Source: Streptomyces venezuelae (GTDB lineage Bacteria; Actinomycetota; Actinomycetes; Streptomycetales; Streptomycetaceae). From it: DNA of 64,000 nt. The DNA is taken from positions 5,315,501-5,379,500 of the forward strand of contig NZ_CP029190.1 of assembly GCF_008642295.1 (NCBI RefSeq). Reading direction: 5' to 3'. The notes beneath the pieces are model-generated. The model was not told where the DNA came from. It ran no database searches and saw only the letters and a list, made by a program, of their open reading frames with translations. A program made the position numbers and the translations under genes. This document shows positions 32,118 to 40,662 of the stretch, in pieces. The first letter of the stretch is position 1; each line of letters opens with the position of its first letter.

Positions 32118-32158
32118 ACATCCGGCAGTCCCGGCGGGCGGCCCGCCACAATGGGCGC

Positions 32159-33064
32159 ATGCGGATCGCGGTCACCGGCTCGACCGGGCTCATCGGCAAG
32201 GCACTCGTCCGTTCGCTGCGCGCCGACGGGCACGAGGTGGTCCGCTTCGTGCGCCGCCCGCCCGCCGCACCCGACGAGGCGCGCTGGGACCCGCACCGCG
32301 GGTCCGTGGACCGGGCCGGGCTGGCCGGCTGCACGGCCGTGGTGAACCTGGCCGGTGCGGGCCTCGGCGACCACCGGTGGACCGAGGCGTACAAGAAGGA
32401 GATCCGGGACAGCCGGGTGCTCGGCACCGCCGCCGTGGCCCGGGCCGCCGCCACCCTCGACGAGCCGCCGCAGGTGTTCGTCGGAGCCTCCGCCATCGGC
32501 TACTACGGGGACACCGGCGACCGGGTGGTGGACGAGGACGCTCCGGCCGGGGAGGGTTTCCTGGCCTCGCTGTGCGTGGAGTGGGAGGCGGCTGCCGCCC
32601 CCGCCCACCAGGCGGGCGTACGGACGGTGTTCGCCCGCAACGGCCTGGTCGTCGCCCGGGAGGGCGGGGCCTGGGGCAGGATGTTCCCGCTCTTCCGGGC
32701 GGGCCTCGGCGGCCGGCTCGGCAGCGGCGGCCAGTACTGGTCCTTCATCGCCCTGCACGACGAGGTCGCGGCGCTGCGCCACCTGATCGACACCCCCTCG
32801 CTGGCCGGGCCGGTGAACCTGTGCGGGCCCGAGCCGCTGACCAACCGTGAGGTCACGGCGGCCATGGGACGGGTGCTGGGCCGGCCCACCCCGTTCCCGG
32901 TGCCGGCCTGGGCCCTGCGGATCGTCCTCGGGGAGTTCGCGCAGGACGTGCTGGGCAGTCAGCGGGTGCGGCCGTCCCGGCTGTCGGAGTCCGGCTTCGT
33001 CTTCCGGTACCCGGGCATCGAGGCGGCGATCCGGGCGGCGCTGGCCGATGGAGCCCGGCGGTAG
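32159..33064 (+). CDS. TIGR01777-type NAD(P)-dependent epimerase (SDR39U1 family)
   Basis: This 301-residue extended-SDR-like protein starts MRIAVTGSTGLIGKALVRSLRADGHEVVRFVRR (the Rossmann glycine motif G-x-x-G-x-x-G), has CTAVVNLAGAGLGDHRWTEAYKKEIRDSRV, VFVGASAIGYYGDTGDRVVDED with the Ser-Tyr-Tyr region of the active site, and a C-terminal DUF1731-like region (PVPAWALRIVLGEFAQDVLGSQRVRPSRL). This family (sulA/YfcH-like) has no established substrate. The ATG at 32159 lies in a GC-rich repeat region, with no clear ribosome site. It is followed 249 bp later by an FAD oxidoreductase gene on the same strand. Confidence 0.9.
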   Translation: MRIAVTGSTGLIGKALVRSLRADGHEVVRFVRRPPAAPDEARWDPHRGSVDRAGLAGCTAVVNLAGAGLGDHRWTEAYKKEIRDSRVLGTAAVARAAATLDEPPQVFVGASAIGYYGDTGDRVVDEDAPAGEGFLASLCVEWEAAAAPAHQAGVRTVFARNGLVVAREGGAWGRMFPLFRAGLGGRLGSGGQYWSFIALHDEVAALRHLIDTPSLAGPVNLCGPEPLTNREVTAAMGRVLGRPTPFPVPAWALRIVLGEFAQDVLGSQRVRPSRLSESGFVFRYPGIEAAIRAALADGARR

Positions 33065-33312
33065 GCCCGCGTGCGCCGCGCGCGCGGGCCTGCGGCGCCT
33101 GCCGTGTCCGTTGCGGCGGTTGCGGCCGTTGCCGTCTGCTGTGGCCAGTGCGGCCGACGCGCCCCCCGCGACCACTGTGCGACCGTTTGTGCTCGCATGC
33201 GACCGACGTGCGACCGGAGCTGCTCGTAAATAGTGGGCCCGACTCGGGTAATCCTGGAGCGGGTTGGGGAAAGAGGACGAGACAAAGCCGCGCCGACCTC
33301 GGGGAGGGGCAC

Positions 33313-34557
33313 GTGCTCAGCAGCGCACACCACGCAGACGTTGTCATTGTGGGAGCCGGAGTCTCGGGACTCGCGGCGGCACACCACCTCATTGCAGCGG
33401 GGGTCTCGGTAGCGATCCTGGAAGCCGCGGACGGCCCCGGCGGCCGGATGGCCACGGACCGCACGGCCGAAGGGTTCCGGCTCGACCGGATCGGCCAGCT
33501 CCTCAACACCTCCTACCCGGAGCTCGACCGCACGCCCGGCCTGGAGGACCTGGTGCTGCGGCCGTTCGCACACGGCGCACTCGTCCACACCGAGGACGGG
33601 AAACAGCTGCGCGCCGGGGCGCTCACCCCGGTCCGCGCACTGGCCGGCCGGTCCCTGGACCAGGCCCGGCTCGGCGCGGCCCTCGGCCGGCTCGCCGCGC
33701 TCCCGGTGGAGCGGGTGCTGGCCCGACCCGAACGCACCGCCGCCGCAGCGCTCCGGGCCCGCGGCGCGATGCTGCTCCGCCCCTTGCTCGCCACCCTGCT
33801 CTGCGACCCCCAGCTGGGCACCTCCAGCCGGGTGGCCGACCTGGCGTTGCGCAGGTTCGCCCGGGGCCGGCTGGCGGTGCCGGAGGGCGGCGCGGCGGCC
33901 CTGCCCGAGCTGCTGGCCGCCGGGCTTCCGGCGGGCACCGTGCTGACCGGGGTACGGGTCCGGTCGGTGTCCGTCAACGTGGTCACCACGGAGGACCACG
34001 GCGCCTTCCGCTGCCGGGCGGTCCTGCTGGCCACCGGGGCCCGGGCCGCCGCGGACCTGCTGCCCGGCCTGCGGGTCCCGGCCTTCCACGAGATGACGGT
34101 GCTGCACCACGCCGCACCCGGGGTCCTGCCCTCGGACGGTTCACTGCTCCTCGACGGCGATCCGCGCTGGCCGGTGGCCCACACCGCCGTGATGAGCGCG
34201 GTGGACCCGACCCGGGCGCCGGCCGGCCGCTCCCTGGTCACCACCACGGTCCTCGGCCCGCCGCCCCCGCTGCGGACGGTGGCCTCCCGGCTGGCCCGGC
34301 TCCACGACACCAGCACCCGGGACTGGGAGCTCCTCGCGGTGCACCACACCCCGGAGGCGGTGCCGGCCATGCCGCCGCCGTACGACCTGCGCCGGCCGGT
34401 GCGGGTGGTGGCGGGTCTGTACGTGTGCGGGGACCACCGGGACAGCAACACCGTGCAGGGGGCGCTGCAGTCCGCCCGGCGGGCGACGGCCGCGGTGCTG
34501 CGCGACTTCGGCATCCCGGTCCCCGCCCCGGCCCAGCCCCTCCCGGCCGCGGCCTGA
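33313..34557 (+). CDS. FAD-dependent oxidoreductase (NAD(P)-binding Rossmann type)
   Basis: This 414-residue protein begins with the dinucleotide-binding motif ADVVIVGAGVSGLAAAHHLIAAGVSVAILEAADGPGGR, in which the last Gly-Gly-Arg is the amine-oxidase-type GGR. Later it has GRLAVPEGGAAALPELLAAGL (the FAD-domain helix) and VCGDHRDSNTVQGALQSARRA near the C-terminus, where the flavin-binding Asp and Gly lie. It most resembles phytoene/amine-oxidase-like FAD proteins of unknown substrate. GTG at 33313 is preceded by GGGGAGGGGC, a strong ribosome site. The 248-bp region before it carries no other gene. Downstream is a long GC-rich repeat block. Confidence 0.87.
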   Translation: MLSSAHHADVVIVGAGVSGLAAAHHLIAAGVSVAILEAADGPGGRMATDRTAEGFRLDRIGQLLNTSYPELDRTPGLEDLVLRPFAHGALVHTEDGKQLRAGALTPVRALAGRSLDQARLGAALGRLAALPVERVLARPERTAAAALRARGAMLLRPLLATLLCDPQLGTSSRVADLALRRFARGRLAVPEGGAAALPELLAAGLPAGTVLTGVRVRSVSVNVVTTEDHGAFRCRAVLLATGARAAADLLPGLRVPAFHEMTVLHHAAPGVLPSDGSLLLDGDPRWPVAHTAVMSAVDPTRAPAGRSLVTTTVLGPPPPLRTVASRLARLHDTSTRDWELLAVHHTPEAVPAMPPPYDLRRPVRVVAGLYVCGDHRDSNTVQGALQSARRATAAVLRDFGIPVPAPAQPLPAAA

Positions 34558-34963
34558 CCCTCCCGTCCGGGACGGCTGCGGGCGCGGTCCCGGCTGCGCC
34601 GCGACCCGCAGCCGGGCCAGTGCCGGGCGGTCCTGCGCCGGGCCAGTGGGGCCGGGCCGCGCCGCAGCCGCACCGGGGGCCGTCCCGCGCCGCAGCCGTC
34701 CGGCGCCGCGCCGGGCCAGTGCCTATGCCGCCCCGCGCCGCAGCCGTCCCGCGATGCCGCAGCCCTCCTGCGCCGGGGCCGCCCCGCGCCAGGGCCGCGC
34801 TGCGCCGGGCCAGTGCCGGGGCCGTCCTGCCCCGCCCCGCGCCGGGCCCGTGCCGGGCCAGTGGGGCCGGGCCGCGCCGCGCCGGGGCCAGTGCCGGGGC
34901 CGTCCCGGGCCGCAGCCGTCCCGCGGTGCCGCAGCCGTCCCGCGCCGGCCAGTGCCAGAGGCG
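34558..34963. repeat. GC-rich degenerate repeat block between convergent genes
   Basis: This stretch of 406 bp contains interspersed copies of GCCGGGCCAGTG (around 34613, 34637, 34710, 34806 and 34852), GCCGCAGCCG and GCGCCGGGCC. A 28-bp segment starting CCGGGCCAGTGGGGCCGGGC occurs exactly twice, at 34638-34665 and 34853-34880. It separates the stop of the FAD oxidoreductase gene from the stop of the regulator gene on the opposite strand. Frames through it in both directions look like repeat-derived translations (Pro/Arg/Ala) without domains. Confidence 0.75.
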
Positions 34964-36412
34964 TCAGTGCAGGGCCGCGACGCGGTCGCGGTACTGACGG
35001 ACCGCCGCCGCGTCGCGGTACGGCTCCAGCCGCCGCTCGAAGTCCCGTACGTACTCCACCGCCCGCGCCGACCGCATCTCCATCGCCTGCTGCGCCGCCT
35101 CCGCCCCCAGCGCGCACGCCTGGTCCAGCTCGCCGAGCCCCAGCCGCGCCGTGGCCAGGACCACCCGGCAGAACAGCCGCGACCGGGCGTACCCGGGCGC
35201 GCGCAGCTGGAGCGAGCGCTCCGCGTGCTGCGCCGAGGCCCGGTACTGCTGGAGGTCCCGGTGGCAGTGCCCGAACTCGTCCGCCAGCTGCGCCTCGTCG
35301 AAGAACCGCGCCCAGTGCGGCGCGTCGTCCCCGGGCCGGGACGCCCCGAGCGAGCGTTCCGCCCGGACCAGCGAGGCCGTCGCCGCCCGCACCTCGCCGA
35401 GCACCGCGTGCCCCCGGGCCTCCGCAGCGTGCAGCAGGGCCTGGAGTACCGGCGGCGGCCCGGAGCCCACCCCCTGCTGGGCGACCCGGGCCAGCTGCAC
35501 CGCCTCCCGGCCGTGCCCGAGGTACACCGCCTGCCGGCTCATGGTGACCAGCACGTAGCTGCCGTAGGGCCGGTCGCCCGCCGCCTGCGCCAGCCGCAGG
35601 GCCTGTACGAAGTACCGCTGCGCCAGACCGTGCGCGGCGATGTCGTACGAGGTCCAGCCCGCCAGCCGGGTCAGGTCCGCCGCCGCGGCGAACAGCCGCC
35701 GGCCGGTGTTCTCCCCGTAGGTGCCCCGCAGCATCGGCTCCGCCTCGTGCTCCAGGTAGCGGACCAGGGCCTGCCGCGCATGCCCGCCGCCGTACGCGTC
35801 GTCGAGCGCCCGGAACAGCTCGCCCACCGACCGCAGGGCCGCGATGTCCCCGCCGGTGACCCGCTGCCCCGGCCCCCGGTCGATCTGCCGCTGCCGGGGC
35901 ACCGAGGTACGGCTGCCCTGGACCGGGATCCGGGCGGCGGCGGCGACCGCCTCCACCCCCCGCCCGACCCGCTCGTCGGCCCGCCCGATCAGCCAGTCCC
36001 GGCTCGGGACCACCAGCCCGGCCGGGGTGAACGCGATCTTCCGGAGCTCCGCGTGGGAGCCGGAGTCCTTGCGCCACAGCCCGCTCGCAATGTCCACCGC
36101 CTCCTCCGGGGTGGCCGCGAACTCCAGCCCCGCATAGACCGGGGCGCACGCGTCCAGACCCAGGTCCTGGGCCGACAGCCGGCGGCCCAGCCGCCGGGTG
36201 AACACCTCCGCGATCAGCGCCGGGGTGGTGCCGCGCGGCTGCTGCCCGCGCAGCCAGCGGGTCACGGAGGTCTTGTCGTACCGGAGGTCCAGACCGTGCT
36301 CCAGGCCGAGCTGATCGACCCGCCGGGCCAGCCCGGCGTTGGAGAATCCCGCTTCGGCGATCAGCGCCGCGAGCTGCCGGTTGGGGACGCGCTGCGCAGG
36401 TCGTTCCGTCAT
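34964..36412 (-). CDS. NsdA/NsdB-like regulator: XRE-type HTH with TPR-type C-terminal region
   Basis: This 482-residue protein opens with VPNRQLAALIAEAGFSNAGLARRVDQLG and DLRYDKTSVTRWLRGQQPRGTTPALIAEVFTRRLG, which is a helix-turn-helix similar to that of the Streptomyces differentiation regulators NsdA and NsdB. The rest is alpha-helical with TPR-like pairs (DRPYGSYVLVTMSRQAVYLGHGREAVQLARVA; LLHAAEARGHAVLGEVRAATASLVRAERSL). Known NsdA-type proteins repress sporulation and antibiotic production; whether this gene is their orthologue or a paralogue cannot be told. The ATG is at 36412. It is divergent from a small zinc-ribbon gene. Confidence 0.82.
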   Translation of the reverse strand: MTERPAQRVPNRQLAALIAEAGFSNAGLARRVDQLGLEHGLDLRYDKTSVTRWLRGQQPRGTTPALIAEVFTRRLGRRLSAQDLGLDACAPVYAGLEFAATPEEAVDIASGLWRKDSGSHAELRKIAFTPAGLVVPSRDWLIGRADERVGRGVEAVAAAARIPVQGSRTSVPRQRQIDRGPGQRVTGGDIAALRSVGELFRALDDAYGGGHARQALVRYLEHEAEPMLRGTYGENTGRRLFAAAADLTRLAGWTSYDIAAHGLAQRYFVQALRLAQAAGDRPYGSYVLVTMSRQAVYLGHGREAVQLARVAQQGVGSGPPPVLQALLHAAEARGHAVLGEVRAATASLVRAERSLGASRPGDDAPHWARFFDEAQLADEFGHCHRDLQQYRASAQHAERSLQLRAPGYARSRLFCRVVLATARLGLGELDQACALGAEAAQQAMEMRSARAVEYVRDFERRLEPYRDAAAVRQYRDRVAALH

Positions 36413-36586
36413 CAGCTTCCACGGTCTCCTGACGTGACGGGCCGGTCACCGGGCCCTGTGAACGGCGTGAATGTAGCGGCGAACCTCCCTTCTGCCGTCC
36501 TCTCTGCCCCACATTCATCCGATCGTGTGCAGAATCTGCACGGCTCTTTACGGACTGCCCCCGTCCACCCGCGTACGCTGCGCCTC

Positions 36587-36865
36587 ATGACCCGCCGGCC
36601 CCCCGAGCTGGAACCCACCCCGGCCCCCACCCAGGACCCCACCCCGGAATCCACCGCCCCGCTGCCCGCCCCCGAGCTCACCGAGGCCGAGTGCCGGCGC
36701 TGCGGCACACTGATCGCCGGGCTGGACGGGCGGTACGCCTGCGGGGTGTGCGGCTGGGTCAACGACCACTCCGAGGGCCACCGGCGGCTGCCGCGCGCGG
36801 ACGAGGACCCGGACGTGCCCCGGGGCCGCAGGAAGCGGAAGCAACCGCCGCCGTACCCTTGCTGA
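36587..36865 (+). CDS. Small zinc-ribbon protein, apparently leaderless
   Basis: This 92-residue protein has a Pro/Glu/Thr-rich first half and the zinc-knuckle [27 protein letters not shown], with CxxC pairs at C-x-x-C and C-x-x-C, and a Lys/Arg-rich tail ([13 protein letters not shown]). Such small ribbons often bind nucleic acid or act as subunit proteins; the function is unknown. There is no ribosome site in front of the ATG at 36587, but TACGCT at 36574-36579 lies 7 nt upstream, as in leaderless Streptomyces transcripts. It ends 55 bp before lipB and may be cotranscribed with it. Confidence 0.75.
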   Translation: MTRRPPELEPTPAPTQDPTPESTAPLPAPELTEAECRRCGTLIAGLDGRYACGVCGWVNDHSEGHRRLPRADEDPDVPRGRRKRKQPPPYPC

Positions 36866-36920
36866 GTGCGATACGTGCACATGGCAGGTTCTACGGCAGG
36901 TTCAACGAGGAGGCGCCGCG

Positions 36921-37721
36921 GTGACTGAGCTCCGGTTTGTCCGTCTGGGCTTCGGGCCGGAATCGGTGGAGTACACCGAGGCCTGGGAGGAACAGCGGCG
37001 CGTCCACGCGGCCCGCTTCGCGGACGAGATCGACGACACCTGTCTGCTGCTGGAGCACCCGCCGGTCTACACGGCCGGCCGGCGCACCGCAGAGAGCGAG
37101 CGCCCGCTCGACGGCACCCCCGTCATCGACGTGGACCGCGGCGGCAAGATCACCTGGCATGGCCCGGGCCAGCTGGTCGGGTACCCGATCATGAAGCTGC
37201 CCCGCCCGGTCGATGTGGTGGCCCACGTCCGCCGCCTGGAGGAGGCGCTGATCCGCACGGCCGCCGAGTTCGGCCTGGAGACCACCCGGGTCGAGGGCCG
37301 GTCCGGGGTCTGGGTGCTCGGCGACCCGATAGCCGAGCGGCCGAAGATCGGCGGGCTGTCCCTGGACTTCGACCCGCGCCTGCAGGACGAGGAGTTCGAC
37401 CCCCGCCTCAACGGCCCGGAGTACGCACCCTCCAACGCCGGCCAGCGCCGCGAGGACCGCAAGCTCGCCGCCATCGGCATCCGCGTCGCCAAGGGCGTCA
37501 CCATGCACGGCTTCGCCCTCAACGTGAACCCGGACAACACCTGGTTCGACCGGATCGTCCCGTGCGGCATCCGGGACGCCGGTGTGACCTCGCTCTCCTA
37601 TGAGCTGGGCCGCGAGATCACCATCGCCGAGGTTCTGCCGGTCATCGAACGGCACCTGACCGAGGTGCTGGAGAACGCCGAGCTGCGGCCCCGCGAGATC
37701 GAGCCGGCGGCCGGCGCCTAG
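36921..37721 (+). CDS. lipB: Lipoyl(octanoyl) transferase
   Basis: LipB moves octanoate from acyl-carrier protein to the lipoyl domains of the 2-oxoacid dehydrogenase complexes and the glycine cleavage H-protein. The 266-residue sequence has [29 protein letters not shown], the catalytic Lys K181 ([10 protein letters not shown]), [12 protein letters not shown] and the acyl-accepting Cys C215 ([14 protein letters not shown]). An insert rich in Asp/Arg ([20 protein letters not shown]) precedes K181. GTG at 36921 is the start, with GAGGAGG at 36907-36913. lipA follows 131 bp later. The window also contains its substrate complexes (E2 at 59178, E3 at 61007). Confidence 0.95.
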   Translation: MTELRFVRLGFGPESVEYTEAWEEQRRVHAARFADEIDDTCLLLEHPPVYTAGRRTAESERPLDGTPVIDVDRGGKITWHGPGQLVGYPIMKLPRPVDVVAHVRRLEEALIRTAAEFGLETTRVEGRSGVWVLGDPIAERPKIGGLSLDFDPRLQDEEFDPRLNGPEYAPSNAGQRREDRKLAAIGIRVAKGVTMHGFALNVNPDNTWFDRIVPCGIRDAGVTSLSYELGREITIAEVLPVIERHLTEVLENAELRPREIEPAAGA

Positions 37722-37852
37722 CGCCCGGGACCCGCCCGGGACCCGCCCGGGAATGTGTCCGGCCGCCCCCAGGTTGGCCGACGTAAGAGCGTATGAAATT
37801 ACGGGCGTACCCTGGTGGGCGCCGAGGAATCAAAAGTCACAGGGAGCCGGTC

Positions 37853-38806
37853 GTGTCCGCAGTCGCACCCGACGGACGCAAGATGCTGCGCCTGGAGGTC
37901 CGTAACGCCCAGACCCCCATCGAGCGCAAGCCCGAGTGGATCAAGACCCGGGCGAAGATGGGTCCCGAGTACACGAAGATGCAGAACCTCGTGAAGGGCG
38001 AGGGCCTGCACACCGTGTGCCAGGAAGCCGGTTGTCCGAACATCTACGAATGCTGGGAGGACCGCGAGGCCACCTTCCTCATCGGCGGCGACCAGTGCAC
38101 CCGGCGCTGTGACTTCTGCCAGATCGACACCGGCAAGCCCCAGGCCCTGGACCGGGACGAGCCGCGCCGGGTCGGCGAGTCCGTGGTCACCATGGACCTG
38201 AACTACGCCACCATCACCGGCGTCGCCCGCGACGACCTGGCCGACGGCGGTGCCTGGCTGTACGCCGAGACCGTGCGCCAGATCCACCAGCAGACGGCCG
38301 GCCGCGAGAGCGGGCACACCAAGGTCGAGCTGCTGGCCCCGGACTTCAACGCGGTCCCGGAGCTGCTGGAGGAGGTCTTCGCCTCCCGGCCCGAGGTCTT
38401 TGCGCACAACGTCGAGACGGTGCCGCGGATCTTCAAGCGGATCCGCCCCGGCTTCCGCTACGAGCGCTCGCTGGACGTGATCACCAAGGCCCGCGAGTAC
38501 GGCCTGGTGACCAAGTCCAACCTGATCCTCGGCATGGGCGAGGAGCGGGCCGAGGTCAGCGAGGCGCTGCGCGATCTGCACGAGGCGGGTTGCGAACTCA
38601 TCACGATCACCCAGTACCTGCGGCCCTCGCCGCGGCACCACCCCGTGGAGCGCTGGGTGAAGCCGGCCGAGTTCGTGGAGCTGGCGAAGGAGGCCGAGGA
38701 AATCGGCTTCTCGGGCGTCATGTCCGGCCCGCTGGTCCGGTCGTCCTACCGGGCCGGGCGTCTCTACGGCCAGGCGATGGAGAAGCGGAGTTCCAGCGGC
38801 GTGTGA
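37853..38806 (+). CDS. lipA: Lipoyl synthase (radical SAM)
   Basis: LipA inserts two sulfur atoms into protein-bound octanoate. The 317-residue protein has the auxiliary cluster cysteines C56, C61 and C67 ([16 protein letters not shown]) and the radical-SAM motif C82-x3-C86-x2-C89 (CTRRCDFC). Downstream are [44 protein letters not shown] and the C-terminal RSSYRAGR motif with the conserved cluster-ligand Ser. GTG at 37853 with AGGGAG upstream is the start. It follows lipB and has its own 131-bp spacer, in which a promoter is possible; a strong terminator with a T-run follows. Confidence 0.97.
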   Translation: MSAVAPDGRKMLRLEVRNAQTPIERKPEWIKTRAKMGPEYTKMQNLVKGEGLHTVCQEAGCPNIYECWEDREATFLIGGDQCTRRCDFCQIDTGKPQALDRDEPRRVGESVVTMDLNYATITGVARDDLADGGAWLYAETVRQIHQQTAGRESGHTKVELLAPDFNAVPELLEEVFASRPEVFAHNVETVPRIFKRIRPGFRYERSLDVITKAREYGLVTKSNLILGMGEERAEVSEALRDLHEAGCELITITQYLRPSPRHHPVERWVKPAEFVELAKEAEEIGFSGVMSGPLVRSSYRAGRLYGQAMEKRSSSGV

Positions 38807-38845
38807 ACTCGCGCACAAAGTCTTACTAGCCAGTAATACCGCACG

Positions 38846-38900
38846 GATGCGGCCCTAGGCTCTTTCAAGGAGGAGCCCGGCGGGCCGCATCAGTGTTTTT
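38846..38900 (+). terminator. Rho-independent terminator of lipA
   Basis: GATGCGGCCC (38846-38855) pairs with GGGCCGCATC (38882-38891), with an inner GGCTC/GAGCC stem (38858-38862 and 38873-38877), and is followed by AGTGTTTTT to 38900. It is one of the few terminators here with a real T-tract. Confidence 0.8.
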
Positions 38901-39001
38901 GAAGTGTCATAGGTGTTTGACCGCCCGGTCACTCCCTGGTAACACCCAACAGTGATGCTGGTTCCACGCACAGCTACCAGAGCACCGAGAGAGGGTTCCC
39001 C

Positions 39002-39199
39002 ATGCAGGCCGCGCCCGTTCGCGCCATCGCCGTTCCGACCCTTGGCGACGCCCTTCGTGGCATCGAGTCGCTGCTCATCCGCGGCGCCCGCCGCAACGCC
39101 TGGACCGCGGTCCTGGAGGACCGCCGCCGGGCCCAGGACCGGGTCGAAACCGAGCACGTACTCGAGGCCGTGGCCACCCGGACGCCGCAGGCCACGTAA
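39002..39199 (+). CDS. Small conserved hypothetical protein (65 aa)
   Basis: The 65-residue sequence is MQAAPVRAIAVPTLGDALRG then IESLLIRGARRNAWTAVLEDRRRAQDRVETEHVLEAVATRTPQAT. The middle is an amphipathic helix rich in Arg and Ala. No domain is recognised. GAGAGGG lies about 9 nt upstream of the ATG. The preceding gap (after the lipA terminator) should hold its promoter. From memory, a small protein occupies the same place between lipA and the DUF4191 gene in S. coelicolor. Its stop codon is part of the putative -10 box of the next gene. Confidence 0.75.
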   Translation: MQAAPVRAIAVPTLGDALRGIESLLIRGARRNAWTAVLEDRRRAQDRVETEHVLEAVATRTPQAT

Positions 39200-39209
39200 A
39201 CTTCGCTGT

Positions 39210-39908
39210 ATGGCGAGGAAGTCAAACGCAGAGACTGCTGCGAACCCCGGGCGACTGAAGCAGATCGCCCTGACGTACAAGATGACCCGTAAGGCCGATT
39301 CCAAGATCGGCCTGATTCTCGCGGGCGTGGGAATCGTCACCATCGGCGTCTTTCTTGCGATCGGCTTCCTGATCGGCCATCCGGTGTACCTGGGCATCCT
39401 GGGCTTCCTGGTGGCGTTCCTCGCGATGGCGATCGTCTTCGGACGGCGGGCCGAGCGGGCTGCCTTCGGGCAGATGGAAGGCCAGCCGGGAGCTGCTGCG
39501 GCCGTACTGGACAACGTGGGGCGTGGCTGGACCACCACCCCGGCCGTGGCGATGAACCGCAGCCAGGACATCGTCCACCGCGCGGTCGGCAAGGCCGGCG
39601 TCGTGCTGGTGGCCGAGGGCAACCCCAACCGGCTGAAGCCGCTGCTGGCGGCCGAGAAGAAGAAGATGGCCCGGATCATGCCGGACATCCCGGTGCACGA
39701 CATCATCGTCGGCACCGGCGAGGGCCAGGTCCCGCTCAAGAAGGTGCGGACCACCCTCCTGAAGTTCCCGCGCGTGCTGGCCGGCCCGCAGGTGACACAG
39801 GTCAACGACAAGCTGCGGGCCATGGGCGACCTGATGAGCAACATGCCGCTGCCGAAGGGCCCGATGCCGAAGGGCATGCGGATGCCGCGCGGCGGAAAGA
39901 TGCGCTGA
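39210..39908 (+). CDS. DUF4191 membrane protein
   Basis: This 232-residue protein has an N-terminal basic segment, then two membrane helices (IGLILAGVGIVTIGVFLAIGFLIG and VYLGILGFLVAFLAMAIVFG), and a cytoplasmic C-terminal domain that ends in PLPKGPMPKGMRMPRGGKMR, a Met/Lys/Pro-rich tail. The MARKSN opening, the two close helices and the QDIVHRAVGKAGVVLVAEGN region fit DUF4191. The function is unknown. The ATG has no ribosome site, but TAAACT at 39197-39202 (containing the stop of the previous gene) is 7 nt upstream, which suggests a leaderless mRNA. It is followed by a strong hairpin. Confidence 0.87.
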   Translation: MARKSNAETAANPGRLKQIALTYKMTRKADSKIGLILAGVGIVTIGVFLAIGFLIGHPVYLGILGFLVAFLAMAIVFGRRAERAAFGQMEGQPGAAAAVLDNVGRGWTTTPAVAMNRSQDIVHRAVGKAGVVLVAEGNPNRLKPLLAAEKKKMARIMPDIPVHDIIVGTGEGQVPLKKVRTTLLKFPRVLAGPQVTQVNDKLRAMGDLMSNMPLPKGPMPKGMRMPRGGKMR

Positions 39909-39946
39909 CCCGCTTTTCGTATACGACACACGTAACACGCACAGAA

Positions 39947-39989
39947 CAGAGGGGCGCCCCGGAGCCGACAGCTCCGGGGCGCCCCTCTG
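39947..39989. terminator. Perfect 19-bp bidirectional terminator
   Basis: CAGAGGGGCGCCCCGGAGC (39947-39965) and its exact complement (39971-39989) flank the 5-nt loop CGACA, and the stem can be extended outward past a 5-nt bulge. It lies between the DUF4191 gene and the convergent RDD gene, serving both. Confidence 0.8.
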
Positions 39990-40009
39990 TGCGTGTCTGT
40001 AGGTGTATC

Positions 40010-40477
40010 TCAGATACGAACCTGGATGGCGCGGGCGAGCCGGTCGTGCAGGCCGCGCCCGTCCCGGTCCCAGATCAGCGCCGGCACGAAGAGCAGCAGC
40101 AGCGCCGTACGGAGCAGTACCCGCGGGAAACCGAGCCGGCCGCCGTCCTCCGCGACCACCCGCAGGCCCAGGATGCGTTTGCCCGGGGTGAAGCCCACGG
40201 TGCCCACCGTGAGGACGGCCAGGACGGCGAAGACCGCCAGCGTCCAGTTGCCCGCCGCAGTCCATTCACCCCCGGTGATCAGGCCGAATGCGATCAGCTG
40301 GCAGGACAGCCAGTCGATGGCCACCGCGCCGAGCCGGCGCCCGAACCGGGCCACCGAGCCGGGGCCCTGCTGCGGCAGGCCGAGCCGCTGGCCCGGGTAA
40401 CCGAAGTCGACGCCCATCTCCTCCGCTGCCGCGCGGGGGCCGGACAGCCATGATCCGATTGCTTGCCTCTTGTCCAC
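40010..40477 (-). CDS. RDD family membrane protein
   Basis: This 155-residue protein has the RDD domain: FGRRLGAVAIDWLSCQLIAFGLITGG (Arg and Asp in the first helix), a middle helix (LAVFAVLAVLTVGTVGFTPGKRILGLRVV), and LGFPRVLLRTALLLLFVPALIWDRDGRGLHDRLARAIQV, containing the D-R-D-x-R-x-L-H-D-R signature. Such proteins are membrane proteins with suspected roles in ion exchange or cell-envelope functions. The GTG at 40477 is used. The gene is divergent from glnA across the GlnR operator region and converges with the DUF4191 gene at a perfect hairpin. Confidence 0.87.
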   Translation of the reverse strand: MDKRQAIGSWLSGPRAAAEEMGVDFGYPGQRLGLPQQGPGSVARFGRRLGAVAIDWLSCQLIAFGLITGGEWTAAGNWTLAVFAVLAVLTVGTVGFTPGKRILGLRVVAEDGGRLGFPRVLLRTALLLLFVPALIWDRDGRGLHDRLARAIQVRI

Positions 40478-40525
40478 CCGAACACGGTACCCGTGGCGTT
40501 CCCGGCACCCTCGCCCGGACCCCGG

Positions 40526-40563
40526 TTAACTTGTGCGAAACAAATGGGTCATGCTTGAGAAAT
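40526..40563 (+). promoter_or_regulatory. GlnR operator of glnA
   Basis: Four pentamers are spaced by 6 nt: TTAAC (40526-40530), GAAAC (40537-40541), GTCAT (40548-40552) and GAAAT (40559-40563). This is a good match to the established GlnR box, GTnAC-n6-GAAAC repeated twice, and lies about 100 bp upstream of the glnA ATG. Established: GlnR activates glnA in Streptomyces under nitrogen limitation. Confidence 0.82.
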
Positions 40564-40662
40564 CCCGTCTGCTTATGGTCGGGTCAGCGTGCGGCACCGC
40601 ACTGACGCACCACGAGCTATACAACCCGTCCCTCCCCGGAGGCCGGGAGTAGGAGGAGTTGG

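Noticed and set aside
37722..37852. Lipoate-specific riboswitch between lipB and lipA
   Set aside because: The repeated GGGACCCGCCC pattern can fold, but it is low-complexity and no known riboswitch structure is recognisable.
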